Assembly (NCBI GenBank): GCA_949298005.1
Contig: CASFUN010000066.1
Coordinates: 1-17,813 of the forward strand
Source of the DNA: an uncultured Alphaproteobacteria bacterium
GTDB taxonomy: Bacteria; Pseudomonadota; Alphaproteobacteria; Rickettsiales; UBA1997
DNA length: 17,813 bases
Direction of reading: 5' to 3'
Shown here: piece after piece, positions 15,318 through 17,813 of the stretch
Numbering within the stretch: the stretch's first letter is position 1
How the letters are laid out: every line of letters begins with the position of its first letter
Notes under the pieces: generated by a model
What the model was told of the DNA's origin: nothing
Database searches by the model: none
The model's input: the letters and a program-made list of their open reading frames with translations, nothing else
Position numbers and translations under genes: made by a program

Positions 15318-15322
15318 TTTAT

Positions 15323-15799
15323 TTAAAAATACTTGCTTTCTAATTCAAGTAATTTTAATTTTATATCTAATCCACTTGAATAACCAACGAGTTTACCATT
15401 GCTGCCTATAACTCTATGGCATGGTACTAAAATCGGCAAATTATTTTTATTATTTGCCATTCCAACAGCTTTGCAAGCTTTAGGATTACCAATTTTTATA
15501 GCTATGTCTTTGTAGCTAAGCGTCTCACCATAAGGTATATCTTCCAAAGCTTTCCAAACTTTTTGTTGAAAATCCGTTCCACCTTGTCTCATTTGTACAT
15601 AGAATTTTTTTCTTTTACCACAAAAATATTCTAAAAGTTGTTTATATATATCTTTTATTATCGAAATTTCTTTGAAAATATAATCACTACTATTATTGTT
15701 TTTAATTTCTTTTTCAAATCTGATACCAGTAATAAAATCATTATCAGACAAGATCATCATATCACCAACTATAGTCCTATAAACATAAGTAAAAGTCAT
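15323..15799 (-). CDS. ogt: Methylated-DNA--protein-cysteine S-methyltransferase (Ogt/MGMT type)
   Basis: A suicide repair enzyme moving the methyl group of O6-methylguanine onto its own cysteine. From the ATG at 15799 it has 158 aa; this start is chosen over the TTG at 15811 because GGAG lies 6 bases upstream of it. The active-site motif is PCHRVIG with Cys127, preceded by ILV; the YGETLSY segment (90-96) and the C-terminal helix are in place. The helix-turn-helix reads GNPKACKAVGMANNKN. The arginine that flips the damaged base out in human MGMT (R128, 17 residues before the Cys) is replaced by Lys110, a notable change. The N-terminal domain is short, as in Ogt rather than Ada. It is convergent with the preceding gene, 5 bases apart. 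Confidence 0.93.
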   Translation of the reverse strand: MTFTYVYRTIVGDMMILSDNDFITGIRFEKEIKNNNSSDYIFKEISIIKDIYKQLLEYFCGKRKKFYVQMRQGGTDFQQKVWKALEDIPYGETLSYKDIAIKIGNPKACKAVGMANNKNNLPILVPCHRVIGSNGKLVGYSSGLDIKLKLLELESKYF

Positions 15800-15817
15800 A
15801 ACTAACTCCAATTATTG

Positions 15818-15844
15818 TTGACAAATTCCCCTACAAATTATAAA
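15818..15844 (+). promoter_or_regulatory. Promoter for tRNA-Glu
   Basis: Perfect -35 TTGACA (15818-15823) followed by TATAAA (15839-15844) at a short 15-base spacing; TAATT-like alternatives lie at 17. The tRNA starts at 15857, as expected for a stable-RNA promoter. Confidence 0.6.
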
Positions 15845-15856
15845 TTTAGCTTTATC

Positions 15857-15931
15857 GGTCTCTTCGTCTAGTGGTTAGGACACTAGCTTCTCACGCTGGT
15901 AACACGGGTTCAAATCCCGTAGAGATCACCA
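15857..15931 (+). tRNA. tRNA-Glu, anticodon CTC
   Basis: A full cloverleaf of 75 bases. The acceptor stem GGTCTCT pairs with AGAGATC (one G-T), with discriminator A and an encoded CCA. The anticodon stem CTAGC pairs with GCTGG around the loop TTCTCAC, placing CTC at 15890-15892. The T arm CGGGT TCAAATC CCG is standard and the body matches bacterial tRNA-Glu. Reads GAG. An AT-rich genome would be expected to rely on the TTC form, so this is probably a second, minor isoacceptor. Confidence 0.93.
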
Positions 15932-15935
15932 ATGA

Positions 15936-16841
15936 TTAAATATCTATTCCATCACAATATCCGCCAATCTTTATCAAATCTTCCTTAATACTTACAAATT
16001 GAACACCACCTATAATTTTATCATCATAGTTCATATGGTATGGAAATAATATTTTAAAATTATTTATATTCATCTCGCTTTTCCAGTATTTACTTATTGT
16101 TAGATTTGAACTGCCACAAGCAATATCTTCATCAAGTCCATCATGTGGAACAAAAACTCTAGTTTCAAAATTAAAATCTTGTAAATCACTAATAGCTGTA
16201 ACGCAAAAATTTCTTATATTCATCTTTTCTAAAATTTTAGCCATATCTTTAAAATTTGGTTTTAAATCCCTTAGTGTATGGTTATCGCTTAATACAAAAA
16301 TCAAGTCATTAAGCTCAATAGCTCTAAACATATCAATAACATCCTTATTTTGTAAATTTATGCTATTCATAATATTTTTCATATCTTCATTTCTTTCAAA
16401 AATTTGCATATAATTATGCATTTTTTGCTCTATAAAAACCCTACCATCATTATCGATATTAGCAACTATATGATTATCTTTTATTCTTCCTTGAAAAGGT
16501 ATTTTATTAAAATAAAAATCAAAACGTCCCATTCTATCAAATTGCTTTCCTTTGAAAAATATTTTATTTAGAATAAAAGCTGCAGCTATTGTACCATGAC
16601 CACACATATATGCTTGAGAACCATCCAAATTATAATAATATATTTCATAATCATTTCCAACTGTATTTTTTATAAAACAAGATATTGGAGTACCCTCTTC
16701 TTTACTTTTTTCAGACATATAGTCTCTAGAAAACTCATCATCATTGTCTAATATAAATATTGTGGCAGGATTGCCTGCAACTTCCGTTTTAAGAATATTA
16801 AGATTATTAAAAGTAAAGGATAATACTCTATATTTTTTCAT
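15936..16841 (-). CDS. PhzF family isomerase/epimerase-like protein
   Basis: A 301-aa cytosolic protein of the PhzF (diaminopimelate-epimerase fold) family. Family marks are AGNPATIF (22-29) near the start, YMCGHGTIAAAFIL (78-91, the CGHAT loop) and, in the second half, FVPHDGLDEDIACGSSN (the EDPACGSA motif). PhzF enzymes isomerise small molecules; most bacterial members have no known substrate and no link to phenazines. The catalytic Glu of PhzF lies in an SET-F motif; here the region reads KSKEEGTPISCFI, so Glu48 or Glu49 is displaced by a few residues and its role is uncertain. The gene converges with the tRNA and diverges from the porin. No Shine-Dalgarno is obvious. Confidence 0.85.
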   Translation of the reverse strand: MKKYRVLSFTFNNLNILKTEVAGNPATIFILDNDDEFSRDYMSEKSKEEGTPISCFIKNTVGNDYEIYYYNLDGSQAYMCGHGTIAAAFILNKIFFKGKQFDRMGRFDFYFNKIPFQGRIKDNHIVANIDNDGRVFIEQKMHNYMQIFERNEDMKNIMNSINLQNKDVIDMFRAIELNDLIFVLSDNHTLRDLKPNFKDMAKILEKMNIRNFCVTAISDLQDFNFETRVFVPHDGLDEDIACGSSNLTISKYWKSEMNINNFKILFPYHMNYDDKIIGGVQFVSIKEDLIKIGGYCDGIDI

Positions 16842-17042
16842 CTATTATACAAGTGATAGTTACATTAATATGTAGAACATTATTTTATAATTTTATAAAT
16901 TCAACTATTTAATCAATAAATATTGATAATCAGTTATATATTAATTTTATTTACTTTATAAAGTTTAATTTAGTTGTTTTTTATTTAATACTGAATTATA
17001 ATTCTTACTCATATAATGATATTATGGTATTTGGTAAAACGT

Positions 17043-17813
17043 ATGCTTAATTCTAAAAAGCGTATTATATTTTTGTTATTATTTTTTATTCTATTTCATA
17101 ATTTTGCTGTTATGGCAAATATAGATGTTCCAGACAGTGATGTTATTCAATTTTCAGGAAGGCTACATTTTGACTTGCTTTACAATAATAATAAAAATAA
17201 ATTATTAAATAAAAACAGTAATTGTATAAAAGATTTATCTAATAACCTAAATTCTTTTTATGTTTCTTCAATAATGTTTAATACAAAATTTAAACTTTCA
17301 CCTGACAGTTTGATTGTACTAAAATTAGATAGTAAACCAAATTCTATCAATGTTAAAGAACTATATTTAACATACACATTTAGTGACAAAGTATATTTCA
17401 TATTAGGACAAACAGCTGTTCAATCATCTTTAGAAAGCATTGGTTACAATTATACAATTTTTAACAATTATTCACTATTTAGTAGTTCTAATTTATTTGC
17501 GTCATATACGAGTGGTTTTATATTAAAATATCTAGATAAAAATTATGGTGCTTATATTGGTATTTATAGTAATAGTATACATGATAAGCCTAGTGTAATT
17601 AGTAAATTAACTTTTATTGGACGTGCTTACTTTAATCCAATTAGAAATGGAGATAATGTAATTCACATAGGTATGAATACATATCAAGAAAACAAAAATA
17701 ATAAAATTGACAACTTTAAAGATTTATATCCTTTCAAACAGATTCAAAGGGTAGGTGTTGAATTAGCAATAAATTATTCAATATTTAACTTTCAAAGCGA
17801 ATATAGAACATCT
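17043..17813 (+). CDS. Phosphate-selective porin O/P-like outer-membrane protein (3' end outside window)
   Basis: The frame is open from the ATG at 17043 to the last base (257 codons). It starts with a signal peptide (basic NSKKR, hydrophobic IIFLLLFFILF, cleavage probably after VMA), followed by the barrel. The early strand IQFSGRLHFDLLY, the LGQTAVQSSLES segment (a GQ-x-SLE pattern) and RVGVELAINYSIFNFQSEYR near the end are typical of the OprP/OprO family; the last resembles the RxGxEL...GPFSLQxEY signature. Such porins form trimeric channels for phosphate or other anions, though many members have no tested substrate. No Shine-Dalgarno is clear; TATAAT at 17012-17017 may be the -10. About a third of the gene is missing. 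Confidence 0.8.
   Translation, partial: MLNSKKRIIFLLLFFILFHNFAVMANIDVPDSDVIQFSGRLHFDLLYNNNKNKLLNKNSNCIKDLSNNLNSFYVSSIMFNTKFKLSPDSLIVLKLDSKPNSINVKELYLTYTFSDKVYFILGQTAVQSSLESIGYNYTIFNNYSLFSSSNLFASYTSGFILKYLDKNYGAYIGIYSNSIHDKPSVISKLTFIGRAYFNPIRNGDNVIHIGMNTYQENKNNKIDNFKDLYPFKQIQRVGVELAINYSIFNFQSEYRTS

Noticed and set aside
15310..15320. Palindrome AAACTAGTTT between convergent genes
   Set aside because: Ten bases, A/T-rich, no T tail; not enough for a terminator or site.
1..17813. CRISPR array, insertion sequence or transposase
   Set aside because: No regularly spaced repeats, no transposase- or integrase-like protein, and no inverted-repeat ends were found.

Overview
The window comes from a very AT-rich bacterial genome. 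Its gene content fits an alphaproteobacterium close to Rickettsiales or a similar host-associated lineage: a DUF2066 protein followed by a PerM-type permease and a MerR regulator, a GlmM/HisS pair, outer-membrane barrels, a decayed comEC, TTG/GTG starts and eukaryote-like proteins. Placement is inferred from gene order and composition, not from a search.

Layout. (1) 1-467: 3' end of dnaA, with unusual substitutions in its DNA-recognition motif. (2) 476-2252: a two-gene islet (a 100-aa unknown and a 432-aa protein with a CE-clan cysteine-protease signature), flanked by direct repeats of the 3' end of galE. (3) 2250-5108: surface-sugar genes, namely galE (-), a family-8 glycosyltransferase (+) and a membrane-anchored LicD protein (+). 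Behind licD lies a short repeat of the glycosyltransferase 3' end. (4) 5260-7813: DUF2066 protein, PerM/AI-2E permease and MerR regulator, then a 62-aa ORF with a near-consensus promoter. (5) 8027-10043 (-): comEC split by a one-base shift in an A5 run, its start overlapped by a terminator-like hairpin. (6) 10054-11214 (-): exported beta-barrel protein. (7) 11431-11967 (-): a secreted-looking protein with two Myb repeats, as an isolated transcription unit with its own promoter, strong Shine-Dalgarno, palindrome and terminator. (8) 12129-15317 (+): glmM, hisS, gamma-carbonic-anhydrase-like protein. (9) 15323-15799 (-): Ogt-type DNA methyltransferase; 15857-15931 (+): tRNA-Glu with anticodon CTC; 15936-16841 (-): PhzF-like protein. 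(10) 17043 to the end (+): phosphate-selective-porin-like protein, cut by the window edge.

How the genes fit together. galE, the glycosyltransferase and licD probably build and decorate surface polysaccharide; glmM feeds UDP-GlcNAc into peptidoglycan and LPS; the two barrel proteins sit in the outer membrane. The two most striking genes look aimed at a eukaryotic host. One is a Myb-type DNA-binding protein with a Sec signal, a candidate nucleomodulin. The other is a Ulp/YopJ-like cysteine protease, a candidate deubiquitinase, deSUMOylase or acetyltransferase, sitting in what looks like an inserted islet. Host targeting is inference; the motifs themselves are visible in the sequence.
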